Under the pieces are notes generated by a model. That model saw only the letters and a list, made by a program, of their open reading frames with translations, was not told the DNA's origin and did no database searches. From the NCBI GenBank assembly GCA_900544705.1, contig UQWH01000005.1:1-62948 (forward strand): DNA of 62,948 nt. The letters are read 5' to 3'. The position numbers and the translations under genes are program-made. How positions within the stretch are numbered: the stretch's first letter is position 1; each line of letters starts with the position of its first letter. Positions 51,983-60,000 of this stretch are shown here, in pieces. The stretch comes from an uncultured Eubacteriales bacterium. GTDB taxonomy: Bacteria > Bacillota > Clostridia > Oscillospirales > Oscillospiraceae.

Positions 51983-52693
51983 TTAGTCCTTTGCGTGCAG
52001 CATGGGATCGTCCGGCTGCCAGACCTGATAGCCCGGGTGGCGGCCGGTGATGCGATAATAGCTGCGCAGATCGATGAGTTTGTCAATGTTTTCGCGGCTG
52101 ATGTCGCGGCTGCCGCCGAGGATCACCGCGTTGATCGTAATTTTCGCCCAGAGTTCAAGGCTCTCCATGCGGTAAAAGGCCGTGATAACGTCGCTGCCCA
52201 CGGCCAGCGCGCCGTGGTTTTCCTGCAGCATGACATCATGCTCCTGCAAATACGGCTCAATGGCGTTCGGCACCTCGACGGTCGATGGTGTTCCGTAGGG
52301 AGTCAGTTGGACAGCGCCGATTGCTGCAACGTCTTCGATCATATTATACATATCCATGGCCTTGTGCGCAACAGCAAAGCCCGTCGCGCCGGGCGGATGC
52401 GCATGGATCACGCTGCGCACATCCTCGCGCTTGTCGTAACAGCGCAGGTGCATTTTCAGCTCGCTCGACGGCCGCAGTCCCTCGGCCGCCTCAAGGACAT
52501 TCCCCTGTCGGTCAACGCGCAGGAGCTTCTCCGGCGTGATGAAGGACTTGCTCATGCCGGTCGGCGTGGCGAGGATCGTGCCATCGTCCAGCAGCGCGCT
52601 GACGTTGCCGTCGTTCGCCGCCACCCAGCCGAGCTGCCACATTTTGTGGCACACGTCGCAGACCTGTTCTTTGATTTCTGTAATCTGATTCAT
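51983..52693 (-). CDS. fucA: L-fuculose-1-phosphate aldolase
   Basis: Class II (zinc) aldolase that splits L-fuculose-1-phosphate into lactaldehyde and DHAP. The 236-residue protein has GNVSALLDDG, the TPTGMSK segment, HAHPPGATGF for the zinc ligands, and QENHGALAVG with the third His. The start at 52693 is chosen from the family N-terminus; it overlaps the stop of an upstream gene remnant (ATGA), and GGAAGG is only one base away. A GTG three codons earlier is possible. No propanediol or lactaldehyde reductase gene is in the window. It is the first intact gene of the sugar operon, and no promoter of its own is clear. Confidence 0.9.
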   Translation of the reverse strand: MNQITEIKEQVCDVCHKMWQLGWVAANDGNVSALLDDGTILATPTGMSKSFITPEKLLRVDRQGNVLEAAEGLRPSSELKMHLRCYDKREDVRSVIHAHPPGATGFAVAHKAMDMYNMIEDVAAIGAVQLTPYGTPSTVEVPNAIEPYLQEHDVMLQENHGALAVGSDVITAFYRMESLELWAKITINAVILGGSRDISRENIDKLIDLRSYYRITGRHPGYQVWQPDDPMLHAKD

Positions 52694-53088
52694 ACCTTCC
52701 ACAATACTCTGATTGGGGAACGCACAAGGCGTGCGTTCCCCTGTTCAGATTTCCTTAATTGATCGTAGTATTTACGGCGCTTTTCTGCAAGCTTGCAGAA
52801 GATGAGAGCCGCGACCGCCAGCACACTGGAAATGCCCAGCGTCAGGTACAGGCCGATGTTCATGGAGTCGTCGGTCTTGACGGGCTTCTTGCCGTCGTCC
52901 GCCTTCTTGAGTTCTTCCAGACGGCGCTCCGCTGCAAGCAGCGTATCGAGATTATCGACGAGTTTCTTTTGTTCCTCGGTCAGAGCGTCATAGGCCTTGC
53001 GCGCATTCTGGATCTTCTTCTCGGATTTCAGCGTGACTTCGCCGATGGCGTCGATCAGCTTCTTGACTTCCTCGGCTGCCTTTGACAT
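52690..53088 (-). pseudogene. 3' remnant of a surface protein with three-helix repeat and membrane anchor
   Basis: A fragment whose reading frame starts inside a gene fusion. It carries one copy of a charged three-helix repeat (KLIDAIGEVTLKSEK onward) that is closely similar to repeats in the large DUF4430 protein at 57 kb, then GKKPVKTDDSMN, a membrane helix and a RRKYYDQ tail. The anchor has KTDD where related proteins have KTGD. The frame then runs through a hairpin (52715-52741) and ends exactly on the fucA start. The 5' part is missing, replaced by the GH36-like fragment in another frame. Probably the tail of a paralogous surface protein. Confidence 0.75.
52715..52741 (-). terminator. 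Hairpin ahead of fucA
   Basis: A perfect 11-bp stem (52715-52725 with 52731-52741), 5-nt loop. It is not followed by a T run on the minus strand, so it is a weak terminator at best; it may be the old terminator of the surface-protein remnant. Confidence 0.45.
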
Positions 53089-53097
53089 CGCTTTGCG

Positions 53098-53616
53098 GGC
53101 TGCATTCGACGATCCGCTTTGTGTGCGTGATGATCCTCTCATAAGAGCTGTCGCCGTAATTGCAGTACCAGTCGTTGCCGCCGTAGACCGGCGCGGCCGG
53201 CATCCTCGGATTCGGGCACATGGCGCGGCAAAAGCGCTGCGCCGCTTCAAAAGGATCGCCCTCCCCGGTCTGCATCACAATGCGGCAGACCTCCAGCGTC
53301 CGTCCGTTCAGCAGCACGGCATCCGCACCGCAGGAGATGTCCGCATAAAGGGAAATCCCGTCTTTCCTGATCTGCCACCAGCAGAGGCCGGACGGCCCGG
53401 TCTGCGCACCGAAGCACTGCGTTTCTCCCTCGGAATACGCCAGAAAGTACCATGGCATGACCTCGGCTTCATCCGGCTCGTGCCACGAGAGCGCGCCATA
53501 GCCGCGCTCCCACTGATCGGCCAGAATTTTTGTGCCGTCCACAAAGGTTACCGGCCAGAAAAGTTCGATCCGCCGAACGGCTTCTCCGTGCGCGCAGACG
53601 CGAAGCACCCCGCCGC
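53098..53616 (-). pseudogene. N-terminal remnant of a GH36-like glycosidase
   Basis: About 170 codons, in the same frame as the preceding GH38 remnant. The motif APVYGGNDWYCNYGDSSYE is typical of the entry to the catalytic barrel in GH36/alpha-galactosidase-like proteins, and the segment before it (ILADQWERGYGALSW) fits the N-terminal beta domain. The catalytic barrel itself is missing: after HTKRIVECS the frame enters unrelated sequence and the surface-protein tail takes over in another frame. Family assignment is tentative. Confidence 0.6.
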
Positions 53617-54877
53617 CCGCGCAGGCCGCCGTCTCAGGCGGGCAGTTGTACGCATAGGCAAGACCCGGAATGTCCGCTTCGCGCCAGTCTCCGGCGTGCG
53701 GAAGCAGACAGTAGCGCGTGTGATGCTCGCCCTGATCGGCCTGCGAACTCGGATAAGTGCCGCACTTGATCAGCGACAGCCGCATCACGCCGTCGTGAAT
53801 GGCGTAGCCGTACTTGTTGTTGTCCAGAAGCGCCACGCCGTAACCGGCCTTGGCATAATCCGCCCACTTCTGCGCACAGACCTCAAATTTGGCCGCATCC
53901 CACGAAGTATTCTGATGCGCCGGACGTTCGACCGCACCATATTGGATCTCATAAGTCGCCTTGTCCGAAAGGATGTCCACCGGGAAAGCCGTCTTTAAGA
54001 AAATATGATGCTCGTGCCAGTCCGCGCAAAGCGAAACGTCAATTCCGGGCCGTTCACGATAGATCGTGATCGTCTGCTCCAAGGTTGAATGCAGGAAACG
54101 CCGGCGGATGACAACACGCGCGGTCTGCGCATCCTGTTCGACGTGCAGACTCTGCACGTCGTTGATCTCCCATTTCTTTTCCGTATAGTAATTGCTGATC
54201 TCCCAGTTGTCGCAGTTGCGCGGATGGTCGTCAAATGCCTCCAGCACATTGGCGCGGCCGGTAAGCACCGGCCGGCGGTTGATTTTATCATAGATGCCCG
54301 TCAGGCAGCCGGTCTCATCCAGCTCAATGGAATAGGGCCGGTTTTCCATATGCGTCGGCGTCGCCTTGGGCGCTTCGCCGGAATCTTTCAGCATCTCCGG
54401 CCGGACGACCTTCCAGCCCCACGCCGGAACGTCTTTCACAAAAGCGGGCTGCCCCGCGACCTGAATCATGCCGTCGCGGCAGACGCCGGTCGGATTGTAG
54501 ACCAGCACGCCCTTCTCTGCACATTGATCGGCCAGCGCCTGAAGCGCGCGATCCCTGCGGGCAAGATTCTCTTTCAGTAGCGCCTCGTACTGCGCCGTAG
54601 AATCCTCATAGACCTCCGGAATCGACGAACCGGGAATGATGTCGTGGAACTGATTCAGAAGCACCGTCGTCCAGTCCGCATAAAGCGCCTGCTTTGGATA
54701 GGCCGCGCCCGTCAGGAGCTTTTTCGTCAGGCTCATGCCCTCCACCGTTTGCAGGAGGAACTCGCTGCGGCGGTTGTAGTTTTTATTCTTGGCCATGGAG
54801 GTATAGGTACCTCTGTGCCGTTTGAGATACAGCTCTCCGAACCACTTGGGCAGTTTCTTGCCCTCGACATACCTCAC
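53617..54877 (-). pseudogene. C-terminal half of a second GH38 alpha-mannosidase
   Basis: About 420 codons with good similarity to the C-terminal half of GH38 enzymes: VRYVEGKKLPKWFGELYLKR, RGTYTSMAKNK, LNQFHDIIPGSSI, LDNNKYGYAIHDG and the GEHHTRY segment are all recognisable. The N-terminal catalytic part with the HxD motif and nucleophile is absent, so it cannot be active. Upstream, the first 37 codons of the frame are unrelated and lie antisense to a fragment of a plus-strand gene. Downstream it is fused in frame to a GH36-like piece. It is not a duplicate of the intact copy at 45-47 kb; the two are clearly divergent. Confidence 0.75.
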
Positions 54878-54967
54878 ATCTGTACGCAGCCGGACAGCCT
54901 GTTTCTCATGCCGCAAGGTATCAGGAAGTCTTTCCGAGCACGATCTGGCAACATATAAGGAGACACC

Positions 54968-55930
54968 ATGAATTTTCCCTATCTTCAAACGAACAACAAA
55001 GAGATCAACACCGCCTATCGTCTCGCCATCGCGACCCTGGCCGCAAACATTCTTCCCTTTCAGGACGGAATCCTGACGAGGCCGGAGCCGGTGATCATCG
55101 CCGGCTTGGGCTATTCAACGCCCTGAACGAGAGATGCCGCGATCAACACATGGAACGCAGGTGCGCTGATCTGCCCGGAGATCAGCCGCAGCACGCTGGA
55201 ATCCGTTCTCACGGAGAAGGACGGCATTCTGCGCATCGGCGGCGAATACTGGGACGCGATCATCTGGGTCACCGGCGCGTGACAGCTATACCTCTGCACC
55301 GGCGACCGTGAATTTCTGGCGCATGCCTACCGCGCTGCCGTCAACTCCCTCGCCTATTTTGAAGCCACGGAATTTGACGCCGAAAAGAATCTTTTCCGCG
55401 GTCCGGCCTGCTATGGCGACGACATCGCCGCCTATCCCGATGTCTATGCCCGGCACGGCACCAGCGCGATCATGACCTTTGCCAAACAGAACCGCGAGCT
55501 TTGCGTCGATACTGGTGTCGGCATCCCCATGTTTGCCCTCTCGACCAACTGTTTGTATTATCATGCCTACGTTCTTGCCGACAAAATGGCCGCCGCGCTT
55601 GGGCTGCCGTGCAGCGCCTATGCCGAAAAGGCCGCTCGCCTCAAGAACTCCGTCAACGCACATTTCTGGTCGGAGGAAAAGCAGAATTACACCTATTTGT
55701 GCGATCCCTTCGGCGGCTGCGACCATCAGGAGGGTCTTGGCGCGAGTTTTGCACTGCTGTTCGGTATTGCGGACGACGAAAAAGCGGAAACAGTCCTTGC
55801 CCACCGGGACACACGAAATTCGTATTCTGCTGGCCTAACGCAGTTTTCCCTTTTCTGCTGCGACCGTCTTCCAAGGAATTGTCCCCCCTCTCCTGTAATT
55901 CGTATATTCAATCAGCATAATCATGCCTGA
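54968..55930 (+). pseudogene. Six-hairpin glycosidase (MGH1/GH63-like) with two in-frame TGA codons
   Basis: A plus-strand gene with a good ribosome site (AAGGAG, five bases before the ATG at 54968). The frame reads through TGA at 55124-55126 and TGA at 55280-55282 and otherwise stays open to 55930. Both TGA codons stand where tryptophan is expected: ...GYSTP-TGA-TRDAAINTWN and ...WVTGA-TGA-QLYLCTG. The rest (EYWDAIIW, ATEFDAEKNLFRGPACYGDDI, YYHAYVLADKMA) fits an (alpha/alpha)6-barrel glycosidase of the MGH1-like type. Family similarity fades after about 55800, so the 3' part is also lost. Genes throughout the window use TGA as stop, so recoding is unlikely; it is read as a pseudogene. The few codons before the ATG look like the end of another lost gene. 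Confidence 0.75.
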
Positions 55931-55965
55931 TTTTGGCAGATTGTTTTCAAGTCGCCTTGCAGGCA

Positions 55966-56029
55966 AAAACCGGGCACGCAATATGCCCGGAAACGGTTGA
56001 TGCGTCTGGCTTTGTGCCAGACGCATCTT
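55966..56029. repeat. Twin-hairpin repeat, copy 1
   Basis: Two adjacent stem-loops: an arm pair CCGGGCA/TGCCCGG and a 12-bp stem GATGCGTCTGGC/GCCAGACGCATC. About 46 bases (55984-56029) recur at 62716-62761 with two differences; the first hairpin is also present there in altered form. Confidence 0.75.
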
Positions 56030-56284
56030 CTGTTTTGAGAAAATTTCTTATGAAACTCTGTTTCAAATCCGCAGAATTCGATAATAAAATGTTTGGTCTG
56101 AACATGATAGATCAACTATCAAATTAGAAAAACAAAATCGTGACCAGTGTCAGCGGTCACGATTTTGTTTTTAAACGCATACGCACAAACAGCAAAAGGA
56201 AAGCCAAAAATTTTCAAAACCTTTAAAGCAGAACGAAACACATTTTTTGATTAAAAAGCTCTAAAAACGTGCTCCGTTTCTCTG
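56030..56284. other. Intergenic region after the DUF4430 lipoprotein gene
   Basis: Apart from the terminator at 56132-56172 this AT-rich stretch has no convincing frame or structure. Together with the repeat copy before it, it separates the decayed glycosidase region from the cobalamin-controlled operon. Confidence 0.6.
56132..56172 (-). terminator. Terminator of the cobalamin-controlled operon
   Basis: A perfect 14-bp stem (56132-56145 with 56155-56168), 9-nt loop, flanked by A run and T run, so it can act on either strand. Confidence 0.92.
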
Positions 56285-57010
56285 TCAGTCAGCGGCAGAA
56301 TAGCCGCCGCCGACGTCTTTGCCGAGGTCGCAGGTATAAACCCACTCGACGACATCACCATCATGAAGTTCATATCGCGAGCAGCCGTAATTGGGGAACC
56401 AGCCGTTGACACTGTACATCCAGCCAGACAGGGAGCCTACATCAAACTCATAAAGATTATTGATTCCTTCCACATAGGCGCTGTTGTATATGGGTGTCCA
56501 GCTGGACTCCATATGGATCTTATTCTCCCTGCACACACGCTGCAGTACATCAAAGACGCTTTCCCCCTCACTGAAGGTCACGGTGCTGCGCGGGAAAATC
56601 ACACCGTCGGACGGAACGAGCGGCTTTTTCTCCTCGTCGCACTTGTCCCAGTTGTTCAGGATCGTGGCGCAGGAGATGGAAAATGTGCAGGTGGCCGCAC
56701 TGCCCTCGGTTGCGGTGCCAGGCTCCACGGGCGCGGGACGTCCATCCGGGACGGGGTCAGTCTGATAGCGATCCTTGTCGGCGGAGGGTTCGGTCTCCTG
56801 CGTGGGTGTCTCACTCTCGCTCGGCGCTTCGGTCTGTGTCGGTTGTTCGGTCGTGGGCGGTGCTTCCGTCTCGGAAGGCTCAGCCTCGGTGTAGACAGAC
56901 GGCTCCTGCGTGGGAACGGACGAGGCTTCCGGAACGGTCTTGCCCGCGCAGGCGGTGCAGAGCAGCAGCGCCAGCAGCAGCGCAGTCAGCCGGAACATTC
57001 GATTCTTCAT
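56285..57010 (-). CDS. DUF4430-domain lipoprotein
   Basis: A 241-residue predicted lipoprotein: signal peptide with a lipobox-like CTAC (Cys21), a long Ser/Thr/Glu/Pro-rich linker (about 25-105), then a DUF4430 domain (about 108-235). The domain is the one found at the C-terminus of transcobalamin and intrinsic factor; visible motifs are ESVFDVLQRVC, GWMYSVNGWFPN and a final DGDVVEWVYTCD. The ATG follows AGGAGG by nine bases. It lies 68 bases after the large anchored DUF4430 protein and shares its cobalamin riboswitch, so a role in binding a corrinoid at the membrane is the simplest reading. Binding itself is inferred. Confidence 0.85.
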   Translation of the reverse strand: MKNRMFRLTALLLALLLCTACAGKTVPEASSVPTQEPSVYTEAEPSETEAPPTTEQPTQTEAPSESETPTQETEPSADKDRYQTDPVPDGRPAPVEPGTATEGSAATCTFSISCATILNNWDKCDEEKKPLVPSDGVIFPRSTVTFSEGESVFDVLQRVCRENKIHMESSWTPIYNSAYVEGINNLYEFDVGSLSGWMYSVNGWFPNYGCSRYELHDGDVVEWVYTCDLGKDVGGGYSAAD

Positions 57011-57030
57011 ACGTTGCTTCCTCCTGAAAG

Positions 57031-57070
57031 AGCCGTGCGCAGAGGTGCGGAAAGCACCCCTGCGCCGGCT
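57031..57070. other. Stable hairpin between the two DUF4430 genes
   Basis: A stem of 17-18 bp with one bulge (57031-57048 with 57054-57070), 5-nt loop. A T run follows it only on the plus strand, where there is no gene to end. On the coding (minus) strand it has an A run before it and no T run after it, so it is more likely an RNA stability or processing element than a terminator. Confidence 0.6.
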
Positions 57071-57078
57071 TTTTTTGT

Positions 57079-60000
57079 TTATTCCGTCTTGAACTTTTTC
57101 CGGGCAAGGACTAATGCTGCGGCCAGCGCGAACACGGACAGTGACAATACAATGAACCACACTGCCACACCGGAATCACCAGTCGTGGGCGTGGTGGGCG
57201 TCACGGGGGTCGTGGGCTTTGCCGGTTCAAATTTAATGGCCACGTCGCGCATATCGTAAAGACCGGACTGTTTGTTCATGAGGCGGTAGTACGCGGCCAG
57301 TGCGTAGTAGCCCTGTTCGGTCGCCATGCCGTCCAGCTCGCCGTTAGCGATGTGCTTGAAGCCGCCGCCTTCGACATAGTAGCCAGCCAGCGCATCCAGC
57401 ACGGTCTTACCGTTCTTCGCGAAGCGGCTGTCTTCGGCCGGATCGATGCCCAGCGCCGTCAGTGCCACAAGTACCTGCGCGTTGGACTCGCAGTTTGCGT
57501 TGCCCCAGCTTGCAAAACCGCCGTCTGCGAGCTGCAGTCCGGAGAGCACGGTCAATGCCTTGTCCACAGCGGCCTTGATGGTCTCATTGCCGGCGTAGTA
57601 GGGCGCGAGCGCCTGAATTGCCATCGCGGTCATGTCCGCGTCAGCGAGATCGCCGTCCAGCGCCCAGCCGCCGTTGGCCAACGCAGCGTCTAGAATGGCC
57701 TGCACGAGTTTCTCTCTCGTCACGTCACCGCTGACGGGGTAGACATGGCTGTCCAGCGCGATCAGCGCAAAGACGGGGCCGTTAATGCCCTGCTTCTGGA
57801 TGTAAGCCATGCTGTCCATGCCCTTGAGCAGGTTGTGGCCGCCGACGTTGGTGACATCTCTGCCGATAGCTGTCAGTGCCAGAATGATGCGGGAGTTATC
57901 GGTCGATCTGGAGCGATGGAGCCGCTCGTTCTGGTCGGCATGCGCCTTGACGTACTCCACGACGGCGTCATAGTAGCCGTCCGGCACGGTGCGGCCGGAA
58001 CGCGCCAGACCCAGCGCCATCCAATCGCCGCCGATGGAACCGACGGACGGCGTGCCGAGCGCGGTCAGATAGTCGCCGGTGGTGGTGTAGATGTGCTCCA
58101 GGAGTGCGGCCAGCTTCAGTTCGGCCAGCTTCTGCTCGGCAGCAATCAGGGTGTCGTAGTTCTCCACGCGCGCCTTCTGAGCGTCGGTCAGCGCTTCATA
58201 GGCCTCGCGTGCAGCGGTGATGGCCTTCTCGGAATTGAGGGTCACATCGCCGATGGCATCGATCTTGGCCTCGACGGCGTCGATCTCAGCCTGTTCGGCC
58301 TTTTTCAGCGCGGCCAGAGCGGCCTCCGCAGCGGTGAGCACCTTGTAATTGCCGACCTGCTTCTGCTGCTCCTCGGTCAGAGCGTCGAACGCTTTGCGGG
58401 CAGCGGCGATGGCCTCCTCGCTTTCGAGCGTCACCTCACCGATCGCGTCGATCAGGCGCTCTGTTTCCGCAACGGCGTAGCCCTCCAACTTGATGACCAG
58501 CTCCGGAAGCCGCGTCATCACACCGGCCGAGGCCGTGCCGAACTGAGGGTCGATGCCCTTGGTGTAGGACACGCCGCGATGGGTGGGCACACCACTGAAG
58601 CCGCCGATCTTGATCGAGCCGTTGAGCACATAGGTCACGCCCGTCGTATCCTCGGGGATGGTGAGCGTGAACTTCTGGCGCTCGGGGTTTCCGTTGAAGT
58701 CATAGAGGCCGAAGGGCCCGGGCAGAACGCCCTGGAAGCTGTGGCCATCGTCGTCGTGGTAATACACAAGGAAATTCTGGTTGAACACGCCGGACAGCTT
58801 CTCTTTCGGTGAGAGCAGATCATGGAACTGCACGGTCACGGTATCACCGGGATTGAACTCAGTGTTTTCGGGCAGGACGTTGCCGTCCGCATCCAGAAGA
58901 TCGTAGCGCACCTGACGGGCGGTGATGACCTGATAGGTCGCCACGCCGTCCTTCTCGATGCGGACGATATGACGGCCGGTGGTCAGACCGGTGATGGTCA
59001 CGGCGCCAGTCTTGGCATCGACGTTCACACCCTCGGTGGTGAAGCCGGAGAAGGTCATGGCCTTGCCGACCGTGGAACGGGCGATGCTCACGGTGCAGCC
59101 GGATTCCGGTGTGAAAGTGTAGCTCGCGCCTGCGGTGCCGAGATAGAACAGGATGTCATGCTCTGCGTCCAGCGCCAGCTTGTCGTCGGTGAGCGTTCCG
59201 GCGGAGCCGGTGCGATCCATCTTCATGTTGGTCGCAATCGCGGATCCGTCCGCACCGACACTGACGACGAACACGCCCGTGCTCTCCGGCCAGATTGCGG
59301 AAAGCACCTTGCTGTCGGTGCTGCTCTGCGCCTGCTTGTGAGTCATGGCGTCATAGGTCACCAGGACGATGGCCGTTCCCTCGCGGTTGGCAGTCACGGT
59401 GGCCAACGAGGAATTGTAGGCATCGGGCGTGACGGTCAGCAGGTCACTGGGCTTGCCGTTCAGATCGAGCACCTGATAGTGCACGTCCGGCAGTGCGATC
59501 TTGGCATTCATGAATCCCTCGATGGCCTGCCAGTTGCGGAACACGTCCAGCTCGAAGTGCTCTCCGACGGAGAGGTTCTTGTAGCCCTGACGGTTGATAT
59601 TCAGATACACGTCCGCGCGGTCATAGACATTGTTTTTAAAGCGGTAAACGGTGGAGGCGGAGATATCGTCGTCCATGTGCAAGTCGTCGCGGGTGACGGT
59701 GATGTTCTGCGCGGCCGTCCACCTATCAAAGCTCCAGTAGGTCACGCCGTCGGGATTCTGCACCCGCAGGAAGTGGTTCAGACTGGTCGTCGTGGGCACG
59801 CGGAAGGATGCGGTCAGCGTGCCGTCGCCGTTGTCGGTCGTCTGCACGGGATCGATGAATGTATAGAAATAATAGTTGCCGAAGGTGCCGGCCACGACGG
59901 TGGAGCCGGCGGGCGCGGTGATCTTCACGTCCAGTCCCTGCGGGATGGAGGCGCTGAAGCTCAGCGCGCCTTTGTCCACAGTCTCCGAACCGGTCTTGGT

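Noticed and set aside
54968..55282. UGA decoded as tryptophan
   Set aside because: More than a dozen intact genes here end in TGA, many as ATGA overlaps with the next gene, so a changed genetic code is excluded; site-specific read-through remains only a remote option.
55835..55924. A 29-codon minus-strand frame next to repeat copy 1 (ends in VAAEKGKLR)
   Set aside because: The composition looks protein-like, but it overlaps the end of the damaged glycosidase frame, has no ribosome site and matches nothing I recognise.
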